From NCBI RefSeq assembly GCF_036373705.1, contig NC_089857.1, forward strand, positions 34,916,784 through 34,980,783: a stretch of 64,000 nucleotides of DNA, written 5' to 3'. Position numbers and translations under genes: made by a program. The DNA comes from Amia ocellicauda. Its lineage: Eukaryota; Chordata; Actinopteri; Amiiformes; Amiidae. Positions within the stretch are counted from its first letter, which is position 1. Every line of letters begins with the position of its first letter. Shown here piece by piece: positions 1-12,752 of this stretch. The notes below the pieces were generated by a model. The model saw nothing but the letters and a program-made list of their open reading frames with translations, was not told where the DNA came from and ran no database searches.

Positions 1-448
1 CATGCTGTGGGGATGTTTTTCATCGGCAGGGACAGGGATATTGGTCAGAACTGAAGGAATGATGGATGGTGCTAAATACAGGGAAATTCTTGAGGGGAAA
101 CCTGTTTCAGTCTTCCAGAGATTTGAGACTGGGACGGATGTTCACCTTCCAGCAGGACAATGACGCTAAGCATACTGCTACAGCAACACTCGAGAGGTTT
201 AGGGGGAAACATTTAAATGTCTTGGAATGGCCTAGTCAAAGCCCAGACCTCAATCCAATTGAGAATCTGTGGTATGACTTAAAGATTTCTGTATACCAAC
301 GGAACCTATCCAACTTGAAGGAGCTGGAGCAGTTTTGCCTTGAAGAATGGGCAAAAATCCCAGTGGCTGGATGTACCAAGCTTATAGAAACATACCACAG
401 AGACTTGCAGCTGTAATTGGTGCAAAAGGTGGCTCTACAAAGCATTGA
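1..448 (+). pseudogene. Broken Tc1-like transposase, C-terminal part
   Basis: This relic encoded the DNA-cutting and joining enzyme of the transposon at 1-664. The longest open stretch is 66-416. It covers the DD34E catalytic core from the second Asp to the C-terminal helices, with the family marker [17 protein letters not shown] intact. At least two frameshifts separate it from the upstream frame ([10 protein letters not shown], about 64-96) and from the family C-terminus. The N-terminal helix-turn-helix part is outside the window. The lesions show it is an old insertion. Confidence 0.82.
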
Positions 449-664
449 ATTTGAGGGGGTGAATAGTTATGCACGCTCAAGTTTTCTGTTTTGTCTTATT
501 TCTTGTTTGTTTCACAATTAAACATATTTTGCATCTTCAAAGTGGTAGGCATGTTGTGTAAATCAAATGATACAAACCCCCCAAAAATCTATTTTAGTTC
601 CAGGTTGTAAGGCAACAAAATAGGGAAAATGCCAAGGGGGGTGAATACTTTCGCAAGGCACTGT
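1..664 (+). mobile_element. Decayed Tc1-like DNA transposon, 3' part
   Basis: This is the right-hand part of a Tc1/mariner element, cut by the window edge. The C-terminal half of a DDE transposase is visible, with the second catalytic Asp in [11 protein letters not shown] (about 146-178) and the catalytic Glu in [11 protein letters not shown] (about 240-275). The reading frame shifts near 100-110 and again near 395-400; the usual family ending, with a GAKGGS-type motif and a stop at 446-448, is only read after the second shift. Non-coding sequence follows to about 664, ending in the typical Tc1 terminus (GTGAATACTTT followed by GCAAGGCACTG). It lies in an intron of unc45b, in the same direction as the gene. 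It is not functional. Confidence 0.85.
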
Positions 665-911
665 GCCTGAAGGAAGTCCACCGTGATTGACATTCTATCC
701 CCACATACGGCTTCATTAGATTTAATCTCAGGGTTAAAAAGGTGATGTTTTTTCATCAATTTGGGGATATCAATAAAATGACATGAATAATTCATAATAT
801 TCCTTTATTACCATTCTAATGTAAAATTAGCTTGCATAGAATGGTCTGGTGAAAATGTAAACATCTAGCCATTCTGCGAGAGAGATGTTGATTTCCAGGG
901 TTTCTACCCAG

Positions 912-3900
912 GCTTGAAGAAAATTCTGAAAGTGGCTGGACAGGTGCCAGATCTCCCTGACCAGCTGCCTATGACAGAGAACACTCAGCTCATTGCCAGC
1001 ATCCTCCTCAACAAACTGTACGATGACCTGCGCTGTGACCCTGAGAGAGATAACTACAGGGAGATATGTGAGGAATATATAAAGTAAGTCTAAAACCACC
1101 ACAGATTTGTAATCTGCAAAACTTTCTATTTTTTTTCTTAAAAAGTGTTTTGTAATTGTATCACAGTGGTAGTTGCGACACCCACAATATTTGCAAAAGG
1201 AAGGTAGAGTTGATTGCCATTTTCCTTTTTTGTTGTATCGATTTGCAGAAGCAAATTCGACCCCAACGACATGGACAAGAACCTGCATGCAATCCAGACC
1301 GTGTCGGGTCTGCTGCAGGGCCCCTTTGATGTGGGGAACAAGATCGTGGGCATGCAGGGGGTCATGGAGATGATGGTGGCGCTGTGTGGCTCTGAGCGTG
1401 AAATTGACCAGATGGTCGCAGTGGAGGCCCTCATCCATGCATCCACCAAGATGAGCCGGGCCACCTTCATCATCACCAATGGAGTGTCCCTGCTCAAGGA
1501 CATCTACAAGAAGACTAAGAATGAGAAGATCAAGATCAGAGCTCTGGTGGTATGTATAATACTGAAGCTCAGGAAAACATGAGCATCCAACATCATGTCA
1601 TTGGCTGTTATCCTTTTGGAAAGTAAGCGATTCTCCCAATTCATTCTCAGTAAACAAATGTGTACTTGCTTTAAAGTTGCAGTTACAGACTTGAGATATG
1701 TGTGTGTATGTATGCCTCTCCTTTTCCAGGGTCTTTGCAAGCTGGGCTCTGCTGGCGGTGATGACTACAGTATGAGACAGTTTGCAGAGGGGTCTACAGA
1801 AAAGCTGGCTAAACAGTGCAGAAAGTGAGTCTCCTTTGCACCTAATTTTATACATTTCATTATATTATATCTCTGTTAGTTTTGTGATGATAGATATTTG
1901 CACTATTCACCATTTGTTTATGCTCTTGAAGTGTCTCTGTGATCAGCACTGCAGAAGTGAATCTGAACCTGTTTGCTTTCAATTTGTCAGACAAAGAAGC
2001 TGATTGCTGACATATCAAACTAAACTGTGTTGAATGAGCCTTGAGTAAAGTGTGGGTATTTACACTGCACACAATATGCACCATTTACAGAAAAATAAAC
2101 TCTTGCTTTACGTGTTTATGTAATGTTCAATATCGCTACATTATCTAAGTATTCATCAACCACAGCAAGAAAAATCAATTAGTTGAAAGGTTGAACTTGA
2201 AAGATTAGTACCCATTAAAGTACTTAAATACTTCCCATGACTACATTACATTTTCTTCTTCTATTGCTTAACCACTTTGATACTATGCACATATACATAA
2301 TGTGTTTATATATTATTTTGAGTGGAACACATGCACACACATTAAATCTGTGATGTGTATACAGTAATCTTACTCAGCCTGAGATTAAAGAAAATATCTT
2401 CTACACAAGAACAGATGAGGTTTCAGGAAGATCTATTTAAAGTATTTATCTATCTAAGTATTTAAATTCCAAATATTAGTCAACAGACACAACAACCTTG
2501 GTACATGTTCCCTTTCTCTTTTTTACTGACAGTGGTAATGACCAATTATCTATTTACTGTACAATATGTTGAATATTAAATCTCTTCTCTTCAAGCAGTT
2601 TAAAGCCACTTCAGATTGCTCTTTGACGTTTTGCCTTTCTCAATTGTTTTTAAGGTGGCTGATCAATCCAAACATTGACGTCCGCACAAAAAAGTGGGCA
2701 GTGGAGGGTCTAGCCTATCTGACGAATGACGCAGATGTGAAAGATGACTTTGTGGAAGATGAAGCGGCTCTGAAGGCCATGTTTGAACTCTCCAAGGTAT
2801 CTAAAAGACTCACTGTGAAAACACCTTGCTGAATCATACCTGAGATCAAGATGTAAAGAGTGGCAACCATGAGAAAAAAAAGGAGGGTTGAAGGGTTGTG
2901 AAGGGTTTCATTGTTTAGTTTTGTAATAACCTTAAATGTCACAAACATTCCTCATTTCACTTACTCCCTTGTTATTTTGTGTGCAGTCAACCGACAAGAC
3001 CATTCTGTATGCAGTGGCCTGCACCCTGGTGAACTGCACCAACAGCTACGATAAAAAGGAGATTATTCCAGAGCTTGTCCAGCTGGCCAAATTCTCCAAG
3101 CAGCACGTTCCTGAGCAGCACCCCAAGGTAGGAGGGCTTCTGAATGGATTTTTAAAAACAGGCCTCCCAAACAGACATTTAGAGACACAATATGAGCAAT
3201 TCGGAAATACTTTTCTCAGGAATCATAATAAAGCACCTTGTTTTTCCGTTCTAGGACAAGAAAGATTTTATTGAGAAGCGAGTGAAACGGCTCCTGAAGG
3301 CAGGTGTGATCTCCGCACTGACCTGCATGGTCAAAGCTGACAACGCCATTCTGACCGACCAGACCAAAGAGATGCTGTCAAGGTGAGAACTGTTCATGTC
3401 TTCATTGTTAATTATTACCATAAACTTTGCCAGTTACATACCATTTTACTCTAAGTAGTTCTGATCACAAACAGCATCAATAGCACTTTCTATCGTACAG
3501 AAGGATCCCCACAGTCTGCAGAGAAAAGCCACAACAGCACATAGTGGAGGGACCTTCATTTATACCTCTTGTGAGAAACACAGTATTCAATGGAGCAAGA
3601 CTCACCAAAAATCACATTTTTTTTTAAATCCCAATGGAGCCTCAACTGAACAATCACTAGGGAACTATTTCTAGTTCAGTATAGTTCATAGATTTTGTTG
3701 ATCTGTTCTGCATTACAGTTCGCAAGTGTTTGCCATGAGAAAAAGCTGTGTGAATCATCTTACTCATATAATTGAAGCACCACTAGGGGCTGACAGAGCT
3801 GCACTATTGTGAGTCATTGATTCCTCTGGCTCATCTGTGTCCTGAGAAAGTCTGGCAGATTTTATTTGATGCCCCCCTCCACCCTGTTGACTAAATATAG

Positions 3901-6900
3901 AGACATAATGTGATCAAATACAATTTATGAAAAAGGAAGCACTCAATTAAAATATAAATAGGAAAACTGGCACATGTGATATTGATGCTTTTATGAATAA
4001 TCAATTTTGTTTGCACATCTAGAGTTTTCCTTGCCTTGTCTGAGGATCCAAAGGACCGTGGCACCATAGTTGCTCAAGGAGGTGGCAAGGTGAGGTGGTG
4101 TGACTACAAAAACATGACTTCTAGCAGTGTTCAAAGTGCACTACTCTACTCTACAATTTATCTTATAATTCAGATATCTAATTTGAGTTCAAAAGATAAG
4201 CAATCAGTGAAATGTGCAGGAATCCATACAGTAATTAACCTCATTAATATGTTTAGATCATTTGTTATTTACTATCTGTATACAGCAGCTTCACAGATCC
4301 TTTTATAGCTTGCCATTAAAACAATATAAAGGTTTGGAATATTTTTATTTATTTTTCCTTTAAAAGATAATGAGTAAAAATGCATCTCAATTCACAATGT
4401 ATGCATCTGAACAGTGCTAGCTAAAAAAAATAAAAATGTAATTTTAGAGTTTAAAGGGATTAGATGGGTACAATACCTATATGAACTGCATTGATCCATC
4501 TGCTGTGATGTTTGGATCAAATCTAATTAAGTTTGAAACTGGAATCAATATTTTCCATCATGGTACATTTACATTGGTCAACTGGAAATAGGTGAAGTGT
4601 TTTTATGAGAAACAAAAACAAACAAGCATTGCAAACTGACACCTGAGGTTAGCTTTAATGATTTAAAAAAAATGAATAAACATATTTTATTTATTTATTT
4701 TGCGGGCGAGTTACTGTGGTGTGGTTAAGGTCAGATATGTGTATAATTCGTTTTGGTGATTGATTGTTTTGGTAAAAAAATGTATTTAATTCTTAATCTC
4801 GCGCTTTACTGTGGTTGGTTTATGTATGTATTTCCAAGTAATGGATGTGTAGCTAACACTACAATACATATTTCTATATTTTGTAAGAGACTAAGGTTGG
4901 GATTTAATCAAAACTTTGACCCAAACCCTTATAGAAAACTATAGTCCTGTACTCATCTTTTGTAGGATGCAACTTCCTTCTTCTCATAAATGTAGTCGTA
5001 ATGACATACATGTTTGCAGTTTGCTATTATCAGGTGGGTCAGAGTATTGCTTTAATCTGGCTTAGTTCAAATATTGCGTTAGAAGCAACTGTTACTTAAA
5101 TGACTACTACTTTACATGAAAGGGGGTTGTTTGTGTTATTGAGCCTGGGATTTGTCCATTTGTTTTTATTTTGGTGGAATAAAGATCATTTCAAACATGT
5201 TCAGCATATGTACAGTATTGGCAGGGAAAGCTGATGGTAAGCGAATCCAAGCAACGTAGGGAATGTATTGTGAAGGAGTAACACAAGCTGGAGTAGCTGT
5301 TGATTAAAACCCTTTATTGTAAAAGTTAATGAGTTTCAGAAGCTTCCCCATTGACAGTCTGCGGCTGCACGGCCCCATGTCCTGAATTCTGAGTCATTCT
5401 GACAGCATTGCGCTCTGCTGAGAGCCAGTATGATCAGTCTTCATGTACCCAGCTGTTCTCACCTCCACTGTGGTATAATTCAACTTAGTACAATTAAAGG
5501 TTTGTGTCAGAGCTTGAACACTTGTTGATCTCTTTTCTTCATTTGGTACAGGCACTCATTCCACTTGCATTGGAAGGCACAGAGACTGGCAAAACCAGAG
5601 CTTCTCATGTACTGGCCAAAATAACTGCATGCTCCAACCCGGAGATTGCTTTCCCTGGAGAGAGGGTAGGTAGACTGCTAGCTTTGTGCCAGCAACTAGA
5701 AAACTTTGCAATTTATAATGTATATATTTTTAAGTAATCCTACCTCACTGCTCATCTTGCCCTGAAGGATCCCAGTATATCGAGTATTATGCAAGTATTA
5801 TTCAGTGCCTATATAAAACACAACTCCTTCCTGGTGTCAGTTCTTTGTGCTAAAATTGTATATTTATTTATATTCAGTTTTTATTTATGGGTGGTAATAA
5901 ACTGTGCTGGTCCAGTTCTTGTTTTGTGTCTCAGGGACTTTTAAGGCCAATACATCTGTCAAAAGTGGTTGCCAGCATACACAAACTTTATTTTGGATTG
6001 TCTACATTCATATTTGACTAAGTTGGCAGAATTAAAGTTAGCAGTCAACTGGATACATTTACATTTACAGATACATTTAGTTGATGAGATGCCACATCAA
6101 TGTTAGTGGGTGACAGTGGTCTTCTTTGGTTTCAGATCTATGAAGTGGTGCGGCCTCTGGTTAGCCTTCTTAACACAGAGAGAGATGGCTTGCAGAATTT
6201 CGAAGCTCTGATGGCTCTCACAAACCTGGCTGGGATGTCTGAAAAACTGAGGTGTGTTTAAAACCATGTTTATTACCTTGTCAAGTAAAAGGCACTCACC
6301 TGATCGTATATATCAGATATCAGGTAGATTTGTATAACAGGGGGGAACACTTACTGTTGCTTCAGGTGTGCTTTCTATAAATCCAAACCAAACTAAATAG
6401 GAAAACAACATAAACATAACATTATGCTTTCCCATTGATGATGTTTTTCCCCCTGAATCTTAGGGTTAAAATCATAAAGGAAAAGGCACTGCCAGAGATC
6501 GAGAACTACATGTTTGAGGAGCATGATGAGATCCGCCAAGCAGCAACAGAGTGCATGTGCAATTTGGTGGTCTGCAAAGATGTAAGTTGCCAGCTTTGTC
6601 CCAAACTCATATACGTGTCAGAGAAAAGAAGTGGAACTTTTTCCCATTAATCTACATTATCCATATACTGAGACTGGATGTCATATACACTGCAACATAG
6701 TCCATATCAGGTTTATTTACTGCATCAAATTGTGATTGAAAGTTAGTCACTTCATTTGGAAATGTTTGCAAAACGAACAAAGAAACACAATGTGTTATAA
6801 AAATGCAATTCCCATTTCGAAGGTATCCATAATGTTTTTATATCTTTCATGGCAATGCATGCTTCTTACTTGAAAAAAGCCTTTCTTCTTCAAGCACTGT

Positions 6901-7248
6901 TCTGCATTATATACAATTTTGAGCCCTTGTTAAATAAAAGAAGGCTGTTACAGGTTCTTCAGAGGTAAACAGTTCCTAAATCATTGATAAAAAACATACT
7001 ATCAGCTAGTTTTACGAACCAAAGGGTACTTACATGAAGACAGCATTATGTTATTTTTCCGATCTGTTTCTTTTTGCTTAGTCAAACAGGTCAAGATCAA
7101 TTCATTTTTATGATGAGAGCTTTCAGTTTTATGACTAAAAAAAAAAACATGAAATATGTGCTGGAAACACCAGTTTTAACCCCTAAACTGATCTTCAGTC
7201 ATAGACCAAAATAGGTCAAGTCACTACACTCTTAAACACTGTCCAATA

Positions 7249-7318
<70 letters not shown>

Positions 7319-8641
7319 TCTTGTATACATTTGGCTTAAATATTAATCAAGATGTCAGCATGAACTTATTGTCAGACAGCTGTTCCTGTCCATAATTGGT
7401 TCTGTTTTTCTGAAAAAGATGGAAAGTGGGTAAGGAGAATGCAGGACGAGTCCATCTTTTCAGATCAATGTTGATCATGATGTCATTATGTAAAAGTCAT
7501 GAAACTATTTAAATTTGGAGGCCAACACTTAGTGTTAATATTGCACAGAAGAGATTAACTTCATGCTTTCAGCTTCTTACCTCCCACACCATAACACACT
7601 TGAATTATAATCATGTGCTTGGGAAGTTATTATAAACACATTCCAAAAGGCTGCAGATTCTGCAACCCAGGTCTGTATGTAATGTGACTGCTTAGATTTT
7701 ACCCCTGTATGTAATTTGACATAGCTGTTAGAGGTATTATGTTTGCCTGAAAGCATGCCTACATTCAGCACAACACTGCATTTCATTCTGACACAATATA
7801 AGGGAGAATTTTAAGAAAGAGCACAATAACTTTAGTGTTACTCTGTCAGTACAACAGAGGGACTCAGGGATAATGCACCATTTCATTTGCATGCTCTGGC
7901 TGACAGGTCCAGGAGCGGTATATGGAGGATGGCAATGATAAGTTGAAGCTCCTGATCTTGCTGTGTGGGGAGGACGATGACAGGCTGCAGAGAGCTGCCG
8001 CTGGAGGCCTGGCCATGCTCACTGCCGCCCAGAAGAAGCTGTGCACCAAGATGACGCTAGTGGTGAGTGTATTCTCCATTGTCCACCAAACAGCCTGGGG
8101 CTGGGGCTCCACTTATACTAGCTCACTATGGCAGAAAAGAGTTCCCAGAGCAGGATAGGAATAGAATTGCTGTCTTGTTTAAGAAAGGCAGGGAATCTGA
8201 ATTAGATACATTGTGGAAAGGCTGAATTAACTGTCTATAACAGGAAAGCAAGGCATAGTAGCAACAGAAAGTTTTGCACAATTCTTCCCATCTGACGCCC
8301 CTGATCTAAATGATCTAAAAGTGTAGTTTTCAGTGAGATGGAAGGTGAGTGGTTGGCTGTGACTTTTGTTGTCCCTGCAGACGTCTCAATGGCTGGAGAT
8401 CCTGCAGAGGCTGTGCCTGAATGACAATGTGGAGATTCAGCACAGGGGCCTGGTGATCATTTACAACATGATCAACGCAGACAAGGAGCTGGCCAAGAAG
8501 CTCATCGAGTGCGAGTTGCTGGAGATCCTTACCGTCATCGGCAAACAAGAAGACAACCCCAAAAAGCAAAATGTGATTGACGTGGCCCGCGCCTGCCTAG
8601 TCAGTGCGATGGAGTTAGGACTGATCAAACCCTACTCTTAA
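912..8641 (+). CDS. unc45b: unc45b, muscle myosin chaperone (3' part, 12 exons)
   Basis: UNC45B folds and assembles muscle myosin with Hsp90. The visible exons join in frame with GT/AG sites: 912-1083, 1249-1549, 1730-1824, 2655-2796, 2987-3127, 3255-3382, 4023-4089, 5552-5665, 6136-6251, 6464-6581, 7907-8062 and 8381-8641 (stop TAA at 8639-8641). They encode about 602 residues, from [15 protein letters not shown] to the end. This matches roughly residue 330 to the C-terminus of the about 930-residue vertebrate protein: the end of the central armadillo region plus the whole UCS myosin-binding domain. The N-terminal TPR domain that binds Hsp90 is left of the window. I prefer UNC45B to UNC45A because of the ending ([33 protein letters not shown]) and motifs such as [10 protein letters not shown] and [11 protein letters not shown]. 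The first acceptor (AG at 910-911) was chosen by homology; another AG lies just upstream. No damage is seen. Confidence 0.94.
4895..5062. mobile_element. Second copy of the same MITE family, in a unc45b intron
   Basis: Its sequence follows the reverse complement of 33379-33557 from end to end: GATTTAATCAAAACTTTGACCC at the left, shared inner blocks (AGAAAACTA, CATAAATGTA, AGTTTG) and GGTGGGTCAGAG then TTTAATCTGGC at the right. It is more diverged in its TIRs than the other copy, so it is probably older. It lies in the intron between the exons ending 4089 and starting 5552. Confidence 0.7.
7249..7318. repeat. (ATT)n microsatellite
   Basis: About 23 uninterrupted trinucleotide units in the unc45b intron between the exons ending 6581 and starting 7907. 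Confidence 0.95.
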
Positions 8642-9015
8642 AACCACTGCCATGGCAATGCAGAACAGCTTATTAACCAGGACTGGAGTCTTGGCCCACA
8701 CCTTTCCTTTTCCAGGGACTGCCACGTAGTCTGCTTTCTGCAAAACGTGCTCAGAATTAAGTCATCCTTAGGACACGGATAGTATTATGTTTCAGTATCG
8801 TTTTTTTCCCCCCCAGCTCCTGCAATTTTAACTTGTGTGTGTGCACTTGTATTTGTTTTTTGTATTTTGTATTTGTAGGGCTGACAAAAAAATGTATACT
8901 TTTGGTATTTATTTACATTTTTATTTCTCAAAATTATATTAAAAATTGGATCTGAAAAAAATGTACTTTTTTATTATGTTTTTCATGAGTTCCAGTCATA
9001 GATATTTGGCCTATG

Positions 9016-9021
9016 AATAAA
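9016..9021 (+). terminator. Likely unc45b polyadenylation signal
   Basis: This AATAAA lies 375 bases after the unc45b stop codon. The stretch between them is non-coding and T-rich, as expected for a 3' UTR. It is the first canonical signal I see downstream on the + strand, so it most likely marks the end of unc45b transcripts. Confidence 0.6.
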
Positions 9022-11164
9022 GTTGATTTAAGATTGTGGTAATGTTATTTTGACTTATTTGATAATGCAACAATGCAAATCATTAACTGATGCTAGTTAA
9101 TGTAGCAGGATTGAAAATGGCGGCTACATGTTTATATGCGTTTATTTATCTACATAAAAAAATACTGTGTTATAAAGTTATAAGTAAAAAATAAGTTTTG
9201 ATGGGGATTTTTTTAAAGAATCAATTTATGTATGTTTAAAGTTAATCAGAGTAAATGCTGGGCAGTCTGATAATACACAGCATTTAAAATATATTTGAAA
9301 TACATTTCTGGGGTGAACCTGATGAGCCTATTTATCATATAAAATGCAGTATTTAAGAAAAATACAATAGTCTACATTATTTACATAGAAAATATATGTA
9401 CAACATATATGACTGGTGATTGATATAATTGGAAACAGTTTATTATTATTATTATTAGATTGTATGTGAGAACATACAGGGTCTTGTTCTCTTTCAAGAT
9501 TATGATGATGATAATGCTGAATTAAAATTGAAGTCTCCCCACCCTAATCTCCTTCATCAAGTCTGGTGTGTCTAGGAAGCCAAACTAATATGGATGGGCT
9601 CCAGCTGTTTAACCCTGTATTCTGGTCAGGTGGACGTCTGATATTATTATACTTATTATTACAGTCATGACACAGTTGGAGGCTGGAGGAGGTGGAGGTG
9701 AATTCAAATGCAAGGCAGAGGACGCTGTTATGGGCGAGTTTAACTATGCTAGCCCTGCCATTCGTTTGAGTGTTCTTCTTCTGGGGAAGCCAGTGGGCTG
9801 ATTCATTCTGTGTGTGAATAATTGAGTTTCCTTCCCGAATCATCGCTTTGCTTATAATCCACTTTCATGTTATCTTAACTTGTCTGGCCAATAAAGTGCC
9901 AACAAGTAACTACAACACTGTACTTTTATCATTATGGAAGCAATGCAAATCAGTTAATAATTTAATATGCAGGAAAACAATTCTGTGGCGGAAATCCTGA
10001 CACAAAATCCAGCATATGCAGTCATTTTGTGCTTACAATAACCAGTCACATTGTGAAACTAATGAGCATGCTTTTCATATTATTTCCATGGAGTATAAAT
10101 AACCTCCAATGTATTTTATCACAATATAGATCACAATAAATCTATATATTTAGTGGTGTGTGATGTACCCATGTAGAAATAATGTGGTTTTCTTCTTGCA
10201 TATCAAATCGGTACAGTCCTGACACTAAAATCTATATTCACTGTATTATTTGTATGCGTATATTACCGTACTTGTCTACAGAATTACATACGAGGATGTT
10301 GTTTTGACCTTTATTTTACACATTCTTCATTTTGCATAGATCAAGTAAAGGCGGGCAGACTTTTTCTTACTTGAATTCCACAATTGGATCCATTTTGCCT
10401 ACATTTCTCTCTATTGCTACAGTAAAAATAAAAAGCAGAAGCCGGTAGAAGATTAACAGGCTTGTTGATAAAGCTCAATCTCTGTCATAACCCATATCTG
10501 AGCACTCATGCTTCCAGCTTCTATTACCACTTTTACAGAATCAATGACTTACTCATTAACAGCTCGTACCTTTGATCATTACCAACAATCTGTTCTTGGG
10601 GAATGCTGACCATTCTTTCTTTCACCTTAAGACATTGAAGTAATTCAAAAACTCATTCATATTCGCCTCAGTTGACAAATTACAGTAGAGGTAAATGAGC
10701 ACAACTGTATTTCAGCCAAGACAACATATGCGATAAAAATGTAATTTCCTCCATAGATAGACATATTTTATACTCAATTAATATTTTATAGTTTTTTTTA
10801 TATATTTTTATTTCTGCCCTTTATGCTACCTCTGATCTCTAACATAAAGTGTTATGTCAGGGGCCATTTAAACCTTTTCTCTGAATTTCAGAAGGATGTG
10901 AATGAATTGTATAAATTGCTTCTACATTCTACTTGTCTTGACTCTGGATATTAAAATAAGGTTGAAAATGTATTATAGCTCTATTTCTTGAAAGTTTAGG
11001 TAAAAAAATTGATGCTTCACTTAGTTTAATCTATTTTAGAATCAATAAGATTAGAAATCCTATATTCTTAAATTGATATCAGTGGCATGTCTCTCAATAT
11101 GGTCAACTTCATATCTGTATAACTTTATAACCTCACCTTTACTGGATATAATTTATAATGAAGG
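9022..11164. other. Intergenic, AT-rich, no gene seen
   Basis: This stretch between the end of unc45b and the Tc1-like element holds short ATT runs (about 9440-9457) and scattered short open frames, none with a recognisable protein. No RNA gene or clear repeat element was recognised. Confidence 0.5.
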
Positions 11165-11373
11165 TACAGTGAGGGAAAAAAGTATTTGATCCCCTGCTGA
11201 TTTTGTATGTTTGCCCACTGACAAAGAAATGATCAGTCTATAATTTTAATGGTAGGTGTATTTTAACAGTGAGAGACAGAATAACAACAAAAAAATCCAG
11301 AAAAACGCATTTCAAAAAAGTTATCAATTGATTTGCATGTTAATGAGGGAAATAAGTATTTGACCCCTTCGAC

Positions 11374-12383
11374 TTAGTACTTGGTGGCAAAACCCTTGTT
11401 GGCAATCACAGAGGTCAGACGTTTCTTGTAGTTGGCCACCAGGTTTGCACACATCTCAGGAGGGATTTTGTCCCACTCCTCTTTGCAGATCCTCTCCAAG
11501 TCATTAAGGTTTCGAGGCTGACGTTTGGCAACTCGAACCTTCAGCTCCCTCCACAGATTTTCTATGGGATTAAGGTCTGGAGACTGGCTAGGCCACTCCA
11601 GGACCTTAATGTGCTTCTTCTTGAGCCACTCCTTTGTTGCCTTGGCTGTGTGTTTTGGGTCATTGACATGATGGAATACCCATCCACGACCCATTTTCAA
11701 TGCCCTGGCTGAGGGAAGGAGGTTCTCACACAAGATTTGACGGTACATGGCCCCGTCCATCGTCCCTTTGATGCGGTGCAGTTGTCCTGTCCCCTTAGCA
11801 GAAAAACACCCCCAAAGCATAATGTTTCCACCTCCATGTTTGACGGTGAGGATGGTGTTCTTGGGGTCATTCCTTCTCCTCCAAACACGGCGAGTTGAGT
11901 TGATGCCAAAGAGCACAATTTTGGTCTCATCCGACCACAATACTTTCACCCAGTTCTCCTCTGAATCATTCAGATGTTGGCAAACTTCAGACGGGCCTGT
12001 ACATGTGCTTTCTTGAGCAGGGGGACCTTGCGGGCACTGCAGGATTTCAGTCCTTCATGGCGTAGTGTGTTACCAATTGTTTTCTTGGTGACTATGGTCC
12101 CAGCTGCCTTGAGATCATTAACAAGATCCTCCCGTGTAGTTCTGGGCTGATTCCTCACCGTTCTCATGATCATTGAAACTCCACGAGGTGAGATCTTTCA
12201 TGGAGCCCCAGACCGAGGGAGACTGACAGTTATTTTGTGTTTCTTCCATTTGCGAATAATCGCACCAACTGTTGTCACCTTCTCACCAAGCTGCTTGGCG
12301 ATGGTCTTGTAGCCCATTCCAGCCTTGTGTAGGTCTACAATCTTGTCCCTGACATCCTTGGACAGCTCTTTGGTCTTGGCCAT
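11374..12383 (-). pseudogene. Tc1-like transposase, inactivated
   Basis: This gene coded for the transposase of the surrounding element. It starts at ATG 12383-12381 ([19 protein letters not shown]), with paired helix-turn-helix DNA-binding regions, and ends at the stop at 11374-11376 (NKGFATKY). The first catalytic Asp is in LWSDETKI and the Glu in [11 protein letters not shown]. Three lesions are visible: a stop codon after SLPRSGAP (about 12195-12197), where the family usually has Arg, fitting a CGA to TGA change; a one-base deletion after KFAN (about 11970), which shifts the frame before [13 protein letters not shown]; and Val in place of the second catalytic Asp ([10 protein letters not shown], where the family has QxDNDPKHT). 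It cannot make an active enzyme. Confidence 0.92.
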
Positions 12384-12425
12384 GGTGGAGAGTTTGGAAT
12401 CTGATTGATTGATTGCTTCTGTGGA

Positions 12426-12522
12426 CAGGTGTCTTTTATACAGGTAACGAGCTGAGATTAGGAGCACTCCCTTTAAGAGAGTGCTCCTAATCTCAGCTCG
12501 TTACCTGTATAAAAGACACCTG
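12426..12522. repeat. Perfect 44-bp inverted repeat with 9-nt loop
   Basis: The left arm is 12426-12469 and the right arm 12479-12522. The arms are exact reverse complements around the loop CCTTTAAGA. The repeat lies just upstream of the transposase start and inside the right TIR. Each arm contains GTATAAAAGACACC on one strand. The copy read on the - strand (about 12434-12441) is 50-60 bases before the transposase ATG and could be its TATA box; the other arm places the same box facing outwards. Confidence 0.9.
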
Positions 12523-12752
12523 GGAGCCAGAAATCTAGCTGATTGACAGGGGATTAAATACTTATTTCCCTCATTAACATGCAAATCAATTTATAACTTT
12601 TTTGAAATGCGTTTTTCTGGATTTTTTTGTTGTTATTCTGTCTCTCACTTTTAAAATACACCTACCATTAAAATTATAGACTGATCATTTCTTTGTCAGT
12701 GGGCAAACATACAAAATCAGCAGGGGATCAAATACTTTTTTCCCCCACTGTA

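Larger units (their letters stand above)
11167..12750 (-). mobile_element. Near-complete Tc1-like transposon, IR/DR type, 1.58 kb
   Basis: The element is flanked on both sides by the TA target duplication (11165-11166 and 12751-12752). It starts CAGTGAGGG and ends CCCCCACTG. The terminal inverted repeats are about 202 bp each (11167-11368 and 12549-12750) and nearly identical. Each TIR carries an outer and an inner direct repeat (GAGGGAAAaAAGTATTTGA-like; on the left near 11171 and 11345), which is the IR/DR layout of Sleeping Beauty-like elements. A transposase relic on the - strand fills 11374-12383. A perfect hairpin sits between its start and the right TIR. The high similarity of the TIRs suggests a fairly young insertion, yet the transposase is broken. 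Confidence 0.95.

Noticed and set aside
827..1438. Open frame of 203 codons on the - strand over unc45b exons
   Set aside because: It is a shadow of the + strand exons at 912-1083 and 1249-1549, which match UNC45B and have correct splice sites.
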